Shown: one piece after another, positions 1 through 7,387 of the stretch
How the letters are laid out: every line of letters begins with the position of its first letter
How positions within the stretch are numbered: the stretch's first letter is position 1
NCBI GenBank assembly: GCA_045614825.1
Contig: JAZLDO010000005.1
Span: forward strand, 1-21,225
Source: Aphodosoma sp045614825
GTDB taxonomy: Bacteria > Bacteroidota > Bacteroidia > Bacteroidales > Paludibacteraceae
DNA: 21,225 bases
Direction of reading: 5' to 3'
The notes under the pieces: model-generated
Seen by the model: the letters and a program-made list of their open reading frames with translations, nothing else
Told to the model about the DNA's origin: nothing
Databases searched by the model: none
Position numbers and translations under genes: made by a program

Positions 1-1008
1 CCGGCACACTATCTCCCGTGCCTCTTGCATATACCATTGCAACAACTCCGTAGGCAAATGCGGTATATAATCCACCCTATCCTTATGCTCCGCCAATCGC
101 AAATCATCCGCCGGCAAACCCTGAATAATAAGAAATGAGGAACCATCTATTATCTGCAATCCGTTATCTGTAATCTGTAATCTGTTATTTGTAATCTGTA
201 ATCTGTAATCTGTAATCTCCCTCTCTAAATTTGTCCTATGAGGCTCTGGTCCCGAAAGCACCGCCACCACATCATATCTCTCCTTCAATCCCAACGCCTC
301 TGCCTCTACTCTCACATCCTCCCACTCAACCCCTTCAGCCGAAAATCTCGACAACGGACCAATAAATCTCGTATTCTTCAGTAGTGGATATTTATGCGAC
401 AAATCGCCCGACAAATTATCCTCTCCCTCCACATCTGGCACCCAACATTCGTCATAATGTCCAATAAAACAACGATGTAGTCGCCACACCACCCACTCCA
501 TCCACTTCAATCCTCGCGGCATCTTCACCATCAACTGATGCGTCACGTACACCGAGTGCACATCCCGACACCACAACCCAAACCTATTGTCCGACACCAC
601 CACATCTATATCATACGCATCCACAATCCTCTTCAACTCCTTATGCTCGCGCCATATACCTCTCAAAAAACTTGGCAACTGACGCAGCATCGCACCCACT
701 TGCGACTGCCCATCGGCATACCTCACCTTCAATCCCTCAAACACCACCCATTCTAAGTGCGGAAACTCACGTCGCAAAAACTTCAAAGGATACCCATCCG
801 CCGCAATCACCACCTCATGCTCCTCTGCCAACAACCCCCTGATTATCGGTACACAACGCGTCGCATGCCCCAACCCCCAATTCAACGGAGCCACCAAAAC
901 CCGAGACGAATGAGGAGTGAGGAATGAGGAATGAGAAGTGAAATTTAAATATTTTTCATTCCTCATTCCTAATTCCCCATTCCTAATTCCCCATTCCTCA
1001 TTCTTCAT
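1..1008 (-). CDS. MurG/MJ1255-like glycosyltransferase, 3' end outside the window
   Basis: Partial gene; 336 codons are in the window and the frame is open to the left edge. After an odd 35-residue leader the protein starts with RVLVAPLNWGLGHATRC, the glycine-rich N-terminal motif of the MurG-like GT-B family related to MJ1255. Further on, LSGPEPHR (about residues 251-258) and a hydrophobic FLIIQGLPADD stretch fit the start of the second Rossmann domain. From the family I infer transfer of a sugar from a nucleotide donor; the acceptor is unknown. The start ATG (1006-1008) shares its A with the TAA stop of the radical SAM gene upstream, which suggests translational coupling. Two segments are encoded by 7-base repeat arrays: residues 1-35, and about 263-286, where ITDYRLQ-like heptads recur. 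The usual family start would be a Met just before VLVAPLNWG; none exists here. TTG or GTG codons at residues 38-39 are possible alternative starts. Confidence 0.75.
   Translation of the reverse strand, partial: MKNEEWGIRNGELGMRNEKYLNFTSHSSFLTPHSSRVLVAPLNWGLGHATRCVPIIRGLLAEEHEVVIAADGYPLKFLRREFPHLEWVVFEGLKVRYADGQSQVGAMLRQLPSFLRGIWREHKELKRIVDAYDIDVVVSDNRFGLWCRDVHSVYVTHQLMVKMPRGLKWMEWVVWRLHRCFIGHYDECWVPDVEGEDNLSGDLSHKYPLLKNTRFIGPLSRFSAEGVEWEDVRVEAEALGLKERYDVVAVLSGPEPHRTNLEREITDYRLQITNNRLQITDNGLQIIDGSSFLIIQGLPADDLRLAEHKDRVDYIPHLPTELLQWYMQEAREIVCR
150..219. repeat. heptamer array 7: ten TAATCTG-type units inside the glycosyltransferase gene
   Basis: Ten consecutive 7-base units (mostly TAATCTG, with TTATCTG, CAATCCG and TTATTTG variants). 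On the coding strand each three units give seven codons, reading ITDYRLQ, ITNNRLQ and ITDNGLQ. The array lies within an otherwise uninterrupted coding frame. Confidence 0.85.
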
Positions 1009-1011
1009 TAT
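909..1011. repeat. heptamer array 8: inverted AATGAGG / TCATTCC arms at a gene start
   Basis: Five AATGAGG-type units (909-943), a 12-base A/T spacer, then eight TCATTCC-type units (956-1011) that are their reverse complement. The right-hand end holds the overlapping stop/start of the radical SAM and glycosyltransferase genes; all the rest is read as the glycosyltransferase N-terminus. Confidence 0.85.
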
Positions 1012-1769
1012 TTAGTCACTTGCGTCTTAATACCCAACGCCTCCACTCTATCAGCAATCACCTGCAACTCATCTGCCTCCACCTTATAGAGCGTATCAAT
1101 CGGAGTCTTGCGGTCGAGCGAGTAGAGCATCACCTCTTTCGGACGAATCACCTTCAATGCCTCCAACCATGCCGACACCTCCTCTTCAGTAGTATTATCC
1201 ACCTTCACACCAAACGCCTCTCCACGCAAAAAAAGTGTTTGCACAATCACCTCGCCCTCAAACGCACGCATATCCTCAATCACCTTCGCCACCGAGTAGC
1301 GACCTTGTGGTTGATTAATAATCTTCACAGTCTCATCCTTCGCTGAGTCGAGCTTCTGAATATTATTATCCACCTTAGCCAACGCAGCGCGCACCTCTTG
1401 CTTCCAAATCATCGTAGCATTACTCAACACCGAAATCTTCGCCTCAGGAAAATACTTATCCCTCAACGCCACAATATCATCGATAATAGCTGGAAAATCC
1501 CTATGCGTCGTAGGTTCGCCATTACCAGCAAACGTAATCACATCAATGCCCTCACCCTTCTCGGTAAGTTCAATCATTTTAGCCTCAACAGCCTTTTGCA
1601 CCTCATCGCGCGAAGGCTGATGACTATCAGCGCGGAAATTCAATCCACACTCACAATAAATACAATCAAACGAGCAAATCTTAGCCGTCTGATGCAAAAG
1701 ATTCACACCCAACGAGCGTCCCAAACGACGACTCTTTATCGGTCCAATAATAATATCACTAAACAACAT
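1008..1769 (-). CDS. radical SAM Fe-S protein (COG0731-like)
   Basis: A 253-residue radical SAM enzyme. The cluster motif CSFDCIYCEC lies at about residues 32-41 and gives CxxxCxxC for the 4Fe-4S cluster that cleaves S-adenosylmethionine. It is preceded by GPIKSRRLGRSLGVNLL, typical of the COG0731-like group in Bacteroidota. FAGNGEPTTH fits the SAM-binding GGE-type motif. The substrate is not known; relatives of COG0731 include tRNA wybutosine enzymes, but I see nothing that assigns this one. I chose the ATG at 1767-1769 because the conserved domain begins at once (MLFSDIIIGPIKSRRLG). A start 27 bases upstream (1796) is also open but would add only residues encoded by an ACTATAT heptamer repeat. 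The stop TAA overlaps the start of the glycosyltransferase. A TAnnTTTG box lies about 45 bases upstream. Confidence 0.85.
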   Translation of the reverse strand: MLFSDIIIGPIKSRRLGRSLGVNLLHQTAKICSFDCIYCECGLNFRADSHQPSRDEVQKAVEAKMIELTEKGEGIDVITFAGNGEPTTHRDFPAIIDDIVALRDKYFPEAKISVLSNATMIWKQEVRAALAKVDNNIQKLDSAKDETVKIINQPQGRYSVAKVIEDMRAFEGEVIVQTLFLRGEAFGVKVDNTTEEEVSAWLEALKVIRPKEVMLYSLDRKTPIDTLYKVEADELQVIADRVEALGIKTQVTK

Positions 1770-1788
1770 AGTATATAGTATATAGTTT
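1768..1788. repeat. heptamer array 1: three ATAGTAT units
   Basis: Three 7-base units (ATAGTAT, ATAGTAT, ATAGTTT) abut the start of the radical SAM gene. On the coding strand the array reads ACTATAT repeated, and the start ATG is its last part. It is the shortest of eight arrays in the window that share a 7-base period. Confidence 0.6.
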
Positions 1789-1811
1789 AAATACAACTTT
1801 CAACTTTTTTG

Positions 1812-1819
1812 CAAAGTTA
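1812..1819 (-). promoter_or_regulatory. -7 box of the radical SAM/glycosyltransferase promoter
   Basis: Read on the minus strand this is TAACTTTG, matching the Bacteroidota TAnnTTTG -7 element, about 42 bases before the ATG at 1769. No clear TTG -33 element at 20-base spacing was found, so this is moderate support. Confidence 0.5.
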
Positions 1820-1904
1820 CAAATAAAACTTGAATATCTAAAATCCATAACAACAAAAATCACCTTTATAGCCGCTTCCCACTATAACTACTCTATCCTA
1901 TAGT

Positions 1905-1911
1905 CCCCCCC
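1905..1911. repeat. C7 tract flanked by CTATAG copies
   Basis: Seven C in a row lie in the middle of the 264-base divergent region between the radical SAM gene and tsaE. CTATAG stands on both sides, and more TATAG/TATAAC copies lie from about 1866. The tract is outside both -7 boxes. A similar C8 followed by TAT occurs at 11903-11910. Confidence 0.5.
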
Positions 1912-1968
1912 TATAGCCACCATAACATATTTTCCACCAAAAACCACCCATATTCCACAAAAAATTCG

Positions 1969-1976
1969 TATCTTTG
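1969..1976 (+). promoter_or_regulatory. -7 box of the tsaE promoter
   Basis: TATCTTTG matches TAnnTTTG and lies 57 bases before the tsaE start. No TTG was found at the expected -33 distance. Confidence 0.5.
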
Positions 1977-1999
1977 CAAAACTAAATTTCAACAAAATT

Positions 2000-2027
2000 A
2001 TTCATTCTTAATTATTAATTCTTAATT
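2000..2027. repeat. heptamer array 2: four units upstream of tsaE
   Basis: Units ATTCATT, CTTAATT, ATTAATT and CTTAATT, each exactly 7 bases, fill most of the leader between the tsaE promoter and its GTG start. Confidence 0.6.
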
Positions 2028-2033
2028 GACATC

Positions 2034-2444
2034 GTGGAACTAACATACACAATCAATCAAATAGAAGAAACCGCCAAAGCCGTAGTCAAAGCAATGCAAA
2101 ACGGTCAACTATTCGCCTTCTACGGACAAATGGGAGCTGGCAAAACCACTCTCATCAAAGCCATCTGCCATGAACTCGGCGTCACCGAAGAGGTCAATAG
2201 CCCAACTTTCGCCATCGTAAACGAATACGAAGGTGCAAAAAACACAATCTACCATTTCGACTTCTACCGCATCAATCGCCCCGAAGAAGCCCTCGACTTC
2301 GGTCTCTTCGACTATTTCGACTCTGGCAACCCTTGCCTCATGGAGTGGCCCGAATGCATCGAACCTCTTCTCCCCGATGACACCATAAAAATCGAAATCA
2401 CCCTCATCGACGAAAATACCCGCAAAATAAAAATGGACGACTAA
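2034..2444 (+). CDS. tsaE: tRNA threonylcarbamoyladenosine biosynthesis ATPase TsaE
   Basis: A 136-residue P-loop ATPase. TsaE works with TsaB and TsaD in the cytoplasm to place the threonylcarbamoyl group on A37 of ANN-decoding tRNAs. The Walker A motif GQMGAGKTTL is at residues 31-40, and it is followed by the family signatures NSPTFAIVNEY (about 55-65) and HFDFYRI (about 74-80), with MEWPE (about 103-107). Length is normal for the family. The start is GTG at 2034; no ATG lies in frame between the leader repeat and Walker A. The coding strand is strongly C-rich at third positions, unlike the G-rich genes on the other strand. The last codons are part of a perfect terminator stem. Confidence 0.93.
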   Translation: MELTYTINQIEETAKAVVKAMQNGQLFAFYGQMGAGKTTLIKAICHELGVTEEVNSPTFAIVNEYEGAKNTIYHFDFYRINRPEEALDFGLFDYFDSGNPCLMEWPECIEPLLPDDTIKIEITLIDENTRKIKMDD

Positions 2445-2466
2445 TCAAACTTAGTCGTCCATTTTT
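2429..2466. terminator. bidirectional terminator built into the end of tsaE
   Basis: A perfect 16-base-pair inverted repeat (2429-2444 with 2451-2466) around the loop TCAAAC. It has A5 on one side and T5 on the other, so it can end both tsaE and the convergent lipoprotein gene. The left arm encodes the last residues and the stop of tsaE. Confidence 0.9.
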
Positions 2467-2481
2467 CTATATTACACTCAC

Positions 2482-3087
2482 TTATTGAGCAGCCGATAAA
2501 TTCTCCATCAACAGCTCACCTTTGTAATAATAATAAGCCTCTTTACTATCTTCAAAAATAGCATAAATAAAGAACTCCATTTCACCATCTTTCGAGCCTT
2601 TTTTAATCTCTACAGCACCATCAACAATACATGCTGATTCAGTAATCTCATCATCAACCAACTTACGGGTATAAGTTCCTATCGGAGTACCATCAAAATC
2701 AAAACCAGCAACAATACAACCATCCTTAATCTCATCACCTATTTTATAAGTACCCTCAGCTGGCAACAAATCTTCAGCCGACTCAGAACACAATTCAAGC
2801 ACTACAACCTCACCGGTTCCAAATGGCTGACCCATAACCACCTCACACTCTTCTGTTGCAAACATCAACAAAAAACTATGAGAAACGGCACTACTATAAC
2901 CCATATCTGCACCAGTAGCATATTGCGAAGCCAAAGCTTGCAAACGAATTGTTCCAGGAGGCAATACCACCTCTTCCTCTGCTGGTTTTTCCTCTTCTGA
3001 TTTTTGTTCTTCTGGTTTTTCACAAGAAACTAAACAAAAAGAAAGACAACAAAACATTGCCAAAAAATAAAAAAATGTCTTTTTCAT
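2482..3087 (-). CDS. small acidic lipoprotein, paralogue of the next gene upstream
   Basis: A 201-residue predicted lipoprotein of unknown function. The N-terminus has lysines, a hydrophobic stretch and the lipobox LVSC with Cys22, followed by a Glu/Pro/Lys-rich linker (about 23-42) typical of exported lipoproteins. The body contains a single copy of a domain also seen in the gene at 3168-4343. Shared points are an early SQYATG/SHEY-like segment, FGTGEVVVLEL against YGTGEFVYLEV, and the closing SKEAYYYYKGELLMEN against SKSTYYYKGNLTFMNN. These fit a beta-rich extracytoplasmic domain. No promoter box was found in the short gap behind the upstream terminator, so transcription may be by read-through of the upstream lipoprotein gene. 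I do not recognise a named family. Confidence 0.8.
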   Translation of the reverse strand: MKKTFFYFLAMFCCLSFCLVSCEKPEEQKSEEEKPAEEEVVLPPGTIRLQALASQYATGADMGYSSAVSHSFLLMFATEECEVVMGQPFGTGEVVVLELCSESAEDLLPAEGTYKIGDEIKDGCIVAGFDFDGTPIGTYTRKLVDDEITESACIVDGAVEIKKGSKDGEMEFFIYAIFEDSKEAYYYYKGELLMENLSAAQ

Positions 3088-3121
3088 AATAGAATAATAG
3101 ATTTATAGTTAGTTAAGCAAA

Positions 3122-3154
3122 AAACTCTGTGATGTTATTTACACCACAGAGTTT
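3122..3154 (-). terminator. terminator between the two lipoprotein genes
   Basis: Ten-base-pair stem (AAACTCTGTG with CACAGAGTTT) and a 13-base loop. On the minus strand it is followed by a run of T. It follows the stop of the 391-residue lipoprotein and may attenuate rather than fully stop transcription into the 201-residue paralogue. Confidence 0.75.
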
Positions 3155-3167
3155 AATTTATTATTAA

Positions 3168-4343
3168 TTATTTACGTACACGATTTTTCAAAGCTCCAAA
3201 ATAGGCCATATCCTCAACCGAAGCTCTTTCAAGTTTAAGCGATCTAACTTTCGCTTTATTTGACATTGTAGGAGCATATTGTGGTGTTGATTTATCTGCA
3301 ATAGTCACAGCGCCTTTGTATTCTGCATGAATTTTTGAACCATAGTGCGAAATAACATCCATAGTAATACCATCCTCAGCAACAACCACAGTACCCGAAG
3401 CCACATAGTATGCCGCACTATATGCACCATCTGCACTAAAGTTTGTACCTAAGAAAGAAGCATAATCGTAATCATTATCACCACCTGGACTTGGAACAGC
3501 TGTCCAATCTGTATAACCATCTTTTACTGTATAAGTTCCGTATGCATCTACACCTGAACCAAGAGGAGCACAAAGACCAAATACAGCACACCATTCAGTA
3601 CCATTCAATGTCATATCAAGATACTCAGTGCCATCACCATAATAATCACCCCAGTTATTCATCTCACAATATTCAAAAGTTGCTTCATATTCACCTGCAG
3701 TAGTTGGTTCATAATCCCAAGTCAAACCACCAGTACCATTATCTGGGTTATCTTCTATATCATTATTCATAAATGTCAAGTTACCTTTATAATAATATGT
3801 TGATTTAGAGCCATCATCAAATGTAACATCAGCAAAAACTTCAGCCTCAGCAGGAGTACCAGTTATCTCAACATAACCAGAAACCATATATTTAGTTGCA
3901 ACCACCTCATCATCTTCAATAACATAAGCAAAACAACCTTGAGGAATTACATAATAACCCTCTTCCATTCCCAATTCTACACCAAAATCATACTCAAAAC
4001 CTGCCCATGCATAACCATCCTCTGGTTCTGCTTGCAATGGAAATTTACCTGCAGGAAAATTATTTTCTACTGTTGCAGGAAAAACTTCAAGATAAACAAA
4101 TTCACCTGTACCATAAATCTCATAACCATCAGCAGGTATTTCAATATCTTCTGTCGTAAACGACATCCAAAAATCATTACTTACACCTTCAACATACTCA
4201 TGACTATAATAAGTATCATGAGCCTCTACCAATTGAGTGGCATTGGCAGTGTCTCTGCCTGGTTCTTTAGGTTGTTCGTCACAAGCAACAAACATCATTG
4301 CACAACAAATAAGAGCAACAAATAATGAGTAAATCTTTTTCAT
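3168..4343 (-). CDS. lipoprotein with two copies of a beta-rich domain
   Basis: A 391-residue predicted lipoprotein of unknown function. The signal peptide ends in the lipobox FVAC with Cys21. Domain copy one spans about residues 33-193 and ends in YYYKGNLTFMNN. After a short Asp/Asn/Gly linker (about 196-206) a second copy spans about 207-352 and ends in EYKGAVTI. Each copy has a GTGE/GDGTE plus LE/LD segment, then GxY, then a V-x-SG-x-V strand before the YKG motif. The same domain occurs once in the gene immediately downstream, so the pair arose by duplication. The C-terminal tail (about 355-391) is basic and differs from the domains. Surface or periplasmic location is inferred from the signal alone. 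It has its own well-formed promoter. Confidence 0.82.
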   Translation of the reverse strand: MKKIYSLFVALICCAMMFVACDEQPKEPGRDTANATQLVEAHDTYYSHEYVEGVSNDFWMSFTTEDIEIPADGYEIYGTGEFVYLEVFPATVENNFPAGKFPLQAEPEDGYAWAGFEYDFGVELGMEEGYYVIPQGCFAYVIEDDEVVATKYMVSGYVEITGTPAEAEVFADVTFDDGSKSTYYYKGNLTFMNNDIEDNPDNGTGGLTWDYEPTTAGEYEATFEYCEMNNWGDYYGDGTEYLDMTLNGTEWCAVFGLCAPLGSGVDAYGTYTVKDGYTDWTAVPSPGGDNDYDYASFLGTNFSADGAYSAAYYVASGTVVVAEDGITMDVISHYGSKIHAEYKGAVTIADKSTPQYAPTMSNKAKVRSLKLERASVEDMAYFGALKNRVRK

Positions 4344-4381
4344 TTTAATAGTATTTAAAGTTTATATTTATTTTCGATTAG

Positions 4382-4412
4382 CAAAGGTATATATTTTTCT
4401 CGAAATAACCAA
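4382..4412 (-). promoter_or_regulatory. Bacteroidota-type promoter of the 391-residue lipoprotein
   Basis: On the minus strand TTG (4412-4410), 20 bases, then TACCTTTG (4389-4382). Both elements and the spacing match the Bacteroidota sigma-ABfr consensus, and the ATG follows 39 bases later. Confidence 0.75.
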
Positions 4413-4443
4413 CTTTTTGCGCCAAAAAATCTTATTAAAGCGA

Positions 4444-4479
4444 AAAAGAGACTGATTAAACAAATAATCAGCCTCTTTT
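4444..4479. terminator. terminator after the AmpG-like gene
   Basis: Stem AAAAGAG-CTGATTA with TAATCAG-CTCTTTT, one A/C mismatch, loop AACAAA. It closes the minus-strand run that ends with the AmpG-like gene. Flanking A and T runs allow function in either direction. Confidence 0.8.
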
Positions 4480-4523
4480 CTTAATATTTTATCTAAATAC
4501 TTTTCAATTATAATTTAAATCAC

Positions 4524-5840
4524 CTATTTCTTACCATAATTAGGGTCAAGTTTACGATAAGCAAAAAATGTCACTATAAATGTTGCCAAACAACATGCCA
4601 TCACCATCCAGAAGAAATTTACATAACCTAAAGCTTCTTGAATGTAACCAGCAAACATGCCTGGTATCATCATGCTCATTGCCATAAATGCAGTACAAAT
4701 AGCATAATGCGATGTTTTAGATTTACCTTCAGAGAAGAACATCATATAAAGCATATAAGCAGTAAAACCAAAACCATACCCGAATTGCTCAATTGATATA
4801 GCTACAGAAATAACCCAAATGTTTGTTGGTTGATAAATTGCTAAATAAACAAATGCCAAGCAAGGCAAAGTCATACCCAAAGCCATAAGCCAAAGTGCTT
4901 TCTTAAGTCCTACACGTGAAGCATAGATACCACCTAAAATACCGCCTAAAGTAAGGAAAATAACTCCTATAGTACCATAAGCAACACCTGTACTCGCTGT
5001 AGTCATACCGAGACCACCAGCCTCTGGAGATGCAAGCAAAAATGGCATACATAACTTTAACAAAAATCCCTCAGGCAAACGATAAAGCAACATGAACACG
5101 ATAGCCAACCAAACTCCAGGTTTCTTAAAATATGTTACAAACGAGTTTGCAAACTCTGCAACTATGGCTTTTGCCGTTGGTTTTTCTCCATCAAGCACCG
5201 ATGCATCTGACTTTGGTCGTGGTAGGATAAATGTGTGATATAGAGTTAACACACACAAAATTACAGCGCATACAACCATTGTTATTTGCCACGACATTGG
5301 AATATTGCCAGTTTTTGCTTCAATCATACCTGCAATATATACCACAGCACCATTACCAAAAATAGTTGCTAAACGATAAAAAGTACTACGAATGCCAACA
5401 AAAAATGCTTGGTCGCCCGGACTCAACGCAATCATATAAAATCCATCAGCTGCAATATCATGAGTTGCAGAAATAAATGCTGTTATAATAAATATCAACA
5501 ATGTAATATAGAACAAACTAATTGGTGTTTGTCCCGACGCTATTACCTCTGCCGATGGAAATGGAATTGTAGCAACTAACAGCACAAACAATGCCGACAT
5601 TAAAATTTGCATGGTAACAGTCCACCAACGTTTTGTCTTAAAGATATCTACAAATGGACTCCAAAATGGTTTAATCATCCAAGGCAAATACAAAAGGGAT
5701 GTAAATAAAGCCATCTCGCCATTAGGAACGCCCATTTTTGTAAACATAACCACCGAAATGTTGTTTACTATCACATAAGGAATCCCTTGCAAAAAGTAGA
5801 GCGTTGACACCCACGCCCAAGGTGAAATTCTTTTTTCCAT
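4524..5840 (-). CDS. AmpG-like MFS permease for peptidoglycan fragments
   Basis: A 438-residue inner-membrane protein with about 12 hydrophobic segments. The N-terminus (WVSTLYFLQGIPYVIVNN, then LLYLPWMIKPFWSPFVDIF at about 49-67) matches the AmpG group of the major facilitator superfamily, where LPW-x-KF/KP-x-W-x-P-x-VD is diagnostic. AmpG proteins import anhydro-muropeptides; the related MurT of Tannerella forsythia is described as a transporter for N-acetylmuramic acid, so the exact substrate is open. It is the last gene of the run, with an 8-base gap after the SpoIID gene. Together with the DUF4922 and SpoIID genes it points to cell-wall fragment uptake and recycling. A terminator follows at 4444-4479. 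Confidence 0.85.
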   Translation of the reverse strand: MEKRISPWAWVSTLYFLQGIPYVIVNNISVVMFTKMGVPNGEMALFTSLLYLPWMIKPFWSPFVDIFKTKRWWTVTMQILMSALFVLLVATIPFPSAEVIASGQTPISLFYITLLIFIITAFISATHDIAADGFYMIALSPGDQAFFVGIRSTFYRLATIFGNGAVVYIAGMIEAKTGNIPMSWQITMVVCAVILCVLTLYHTFILPRPKSDASVLDGEKPTAKAIVAEFANSFVTYFKKPGVWLAIVFMLLYRLPEGFLLKLCMPFLLASPEAGGLGMTTASTGVAYGTIGVIFLTLGGILGGIYASRVGLKKALWLMALGMTLPCLAFVYLAIYQPTNIWVISVAISIEQFGYGFGFTAYMLYMMFFSEGKSKTSHYAICTAFMAMSMMIPGMFAGYIQEALGYVNFFWMVMACCLATFIVTFFAYRKLDPNYGKK

Positions 5841-5848
5841 TTTCTTAA

Positions 5849-7306
5849 TTATTTATATAATGTTTCTAATTGCGAATCAACAAAATAATGATAAAGTATT
5901 TCGTCGTATCTATAACCTTTTGCACCCATCACAGCTGCGCCTATCTGACACAATCCTACTCCATGTCCCCAACCTGCACCTATCAAAACAAAACCATTTT
6001 CGGTCTTATCAACTACAAAAGCAGAACTATAAAGATGCGACTCCGATAACCAACGACGTATTTCTAGCTCTTTACCAACCTCCATAGTGCGCTTAGTACC
6101 TACTATGCGAAGGCGAGTCAAACGACCCGACACGCCACGTTCAACAGGCTCAAGCGCAACAATAGTTCCAAAATCAATACCCGAACGGCGAGCAACTAAT
6201 TCCGACAATTGTTCAGTAGTATATTCCACAGTCCAACGATAGAAATCGGTAGTCTCTTGATCGTAGTTATTAAGCACTTGCGAGAGTATCTCTTTGTCGT
6301 GAGTATTACAGAATGAATCGTGTTCATTACGAATCCAAGCATCTGCATTAGCCTCAATAGTCAAATCGGGCGTAGCCACTACCGACTCGGCAGATTTACT
6401 ATCCACTACGCGCTCTAAATATGAATAATGCTCATCAGCCCAGCAATTTTCAAACGTCTCACTCACACCGCCACACGATTTAGAGAATCGAGCATCACAA
6501 ATCTGCCCGTGCGATGCAAGCACCAAACCACGAGTTGCTTCAATCGCCAAGCGCACATTCTCAGTTCGAGCACGCGTAATACCCTGATAACGTTGACAAT
6601 GGTCATCGGCACAAACATTATACAACTCATGCGAATCACGCTCATACCATTTTATAAGTTCATCATCAGTGCGATGTTCAAGCACTGCAGCGGCATTATG
6701 TTCATTGTGAATAATAGGTTTCAACAACCACGAACGCGATATGACTGCATGTGCCTTCAATAGTTCGAGGCTTGCAGTAGCACTCATCTCACTCGAAATA
6801 ACCGAGAAGATATAAGCCTCAGTAGGTATTTCATTCACAGCCACCACACTATCGTGCTCAATCATAAAGGTCAAGCCACCTTTGAAACGTTGAGTCTCTT
6901 TGCGCTCCCAATGGAAATTGATACCTATAACTACATCTTCGAGTTCGAAATAGCCATCTTCCGATGTATAATCTTGCTCTTCGATAGGCGTAAAATGCAA
7001 TGAATCAAACTCTTGTTCTAAGAAGCGCACGCGTCCCGACTCAGAGTAGAACACCTCATATTCACCATCGAACGTAATATTTGGCAATTCGGCACAACGA
7101 AATGGCGAATCGAAAAAGAATCCTATTCGCTCGGCATGCATTATACCAACCGTAATTATCGGCTCTTGCAATAGTTTAGGCAATTGTTCCATATCTACTT
7201 TTCTCTTTTTTGACGAATCTATCTCTGTCCCAAACTCTTTAGGCACCCACAATCGCTCAACATCAACCGACTCGACCCACTCCTTTTTTCTCTGCTCTAT
7301 ACCCAT
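5849..7306 (-). CDS. SpoIID/LytB-domain protein without signal peptide
   Basis: A 485-residue protein whose second and third quarters carry a SpoIID domain. Visible motifs are VNEIPTEAYIFSVISSEM (158-174) with candidate catalytic Glu163 in the PxExY motif, LLKAHAVISRSW (182-193), CADDHCQRYQGI (232-243), FSKSCGGVSETFENCW (274-289) and GAGWGHGVGLCQIGA (443-457). SpoIID enzymes are lytic transglycosylases that cut glycan strands lacking stem peptides. The N-terminus is charged and hydrophilic (MGIEQRKKEWVESVDVERLW), with no signal peptide or membrane segment, so I infer a cytoplasmic protein. That is unusual for a wall-cutting enzyme but sensible if it acts on fragments imported by the AmpG-like permease 8 bases downstream. 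The CADDHCQRY insert is unlike the sporulation enzymes. The gap to the DUF4922 gene is 70 bases and is filled mostly by a heptamer array. Confidence 0.88.
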   Translation of the reverse strand: MGIEQRKKEWVESVDVERLWVPKEFGTEIDSSKKRKVDMEQLPKLLQEPIITVGIMHAERIGFFFDSPFRCAELPNITFDGEYEVFYSESGRVRFLEQEFDSLHFTPIEEQDYTSEDGYFELEDVVIGINFHWERKETQRFKGGLTFMIEHDSVVAVNEIPTEAYIFSVISSEMSATASLELLKAHAVISRSWLLKPIIHNEHNAAAVLEHRTDDELIKWYERDSHELYNVCADDHCQRYQGITRARTENVRLAIEATRGLVLASHGQICDARFSKSCGGVSETFENCWADEHYSYLERVVDSKSAESVVATPDLTIEANADAWIRNEHDSFCNTHDKEILSQVLNNYDQETTDFYRWTVEYTTEQLSELVARRSGIDFGTIVALEPVERGVSGRLTRLRIVGTKRTMEVGKELEIRRWLSESHLYSSAFVVDKTENGFVLIGAGWGHGVGLCQIGAAVMGAKGYRYDEILYHYFVDSQLETLYK

Positions 7307-7331
7307 TTGTAAAAATAATTTTAAAAATTAA

Positions 7332-7387
7332 ACCTTACACCCTGCTCACTATTCCTTATTCCCTGTTCCCTGCTCCTTACTCCTTAT
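7332..7387. repeat. heptamer array 3: eight units at the DUF4922/SpoIID junction
   Basis: Eight consecutive 7-base units of the type TCCTTAT/TCCCTGT. The array includes the stop codon (7377-7379) and the last codons of the DUF4922 gene. On the coding strand it reads AAGGA-rich repeats, resembling multiple Shine-Dalgarno-like sites before the SpoIID gene. Confidence 0.65.

Noticed and set aside
150..219. A CRISPR array or a microsatellite used for phase variation by frameshift.
   Set aside because: Units are only 7 bases with no spacers, so it is not CRISPR. A one-unit change would shift the frame, so phase variation is possible, but the units have diverged, which argues against active slippage.
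909..1011. A remnant of an insertion sequence or a MITE.
   Set aside because: The inverted arms are made of short tandem units, no target-site duplication or terminal motif is seen, and other arrays have unrelated sequences.
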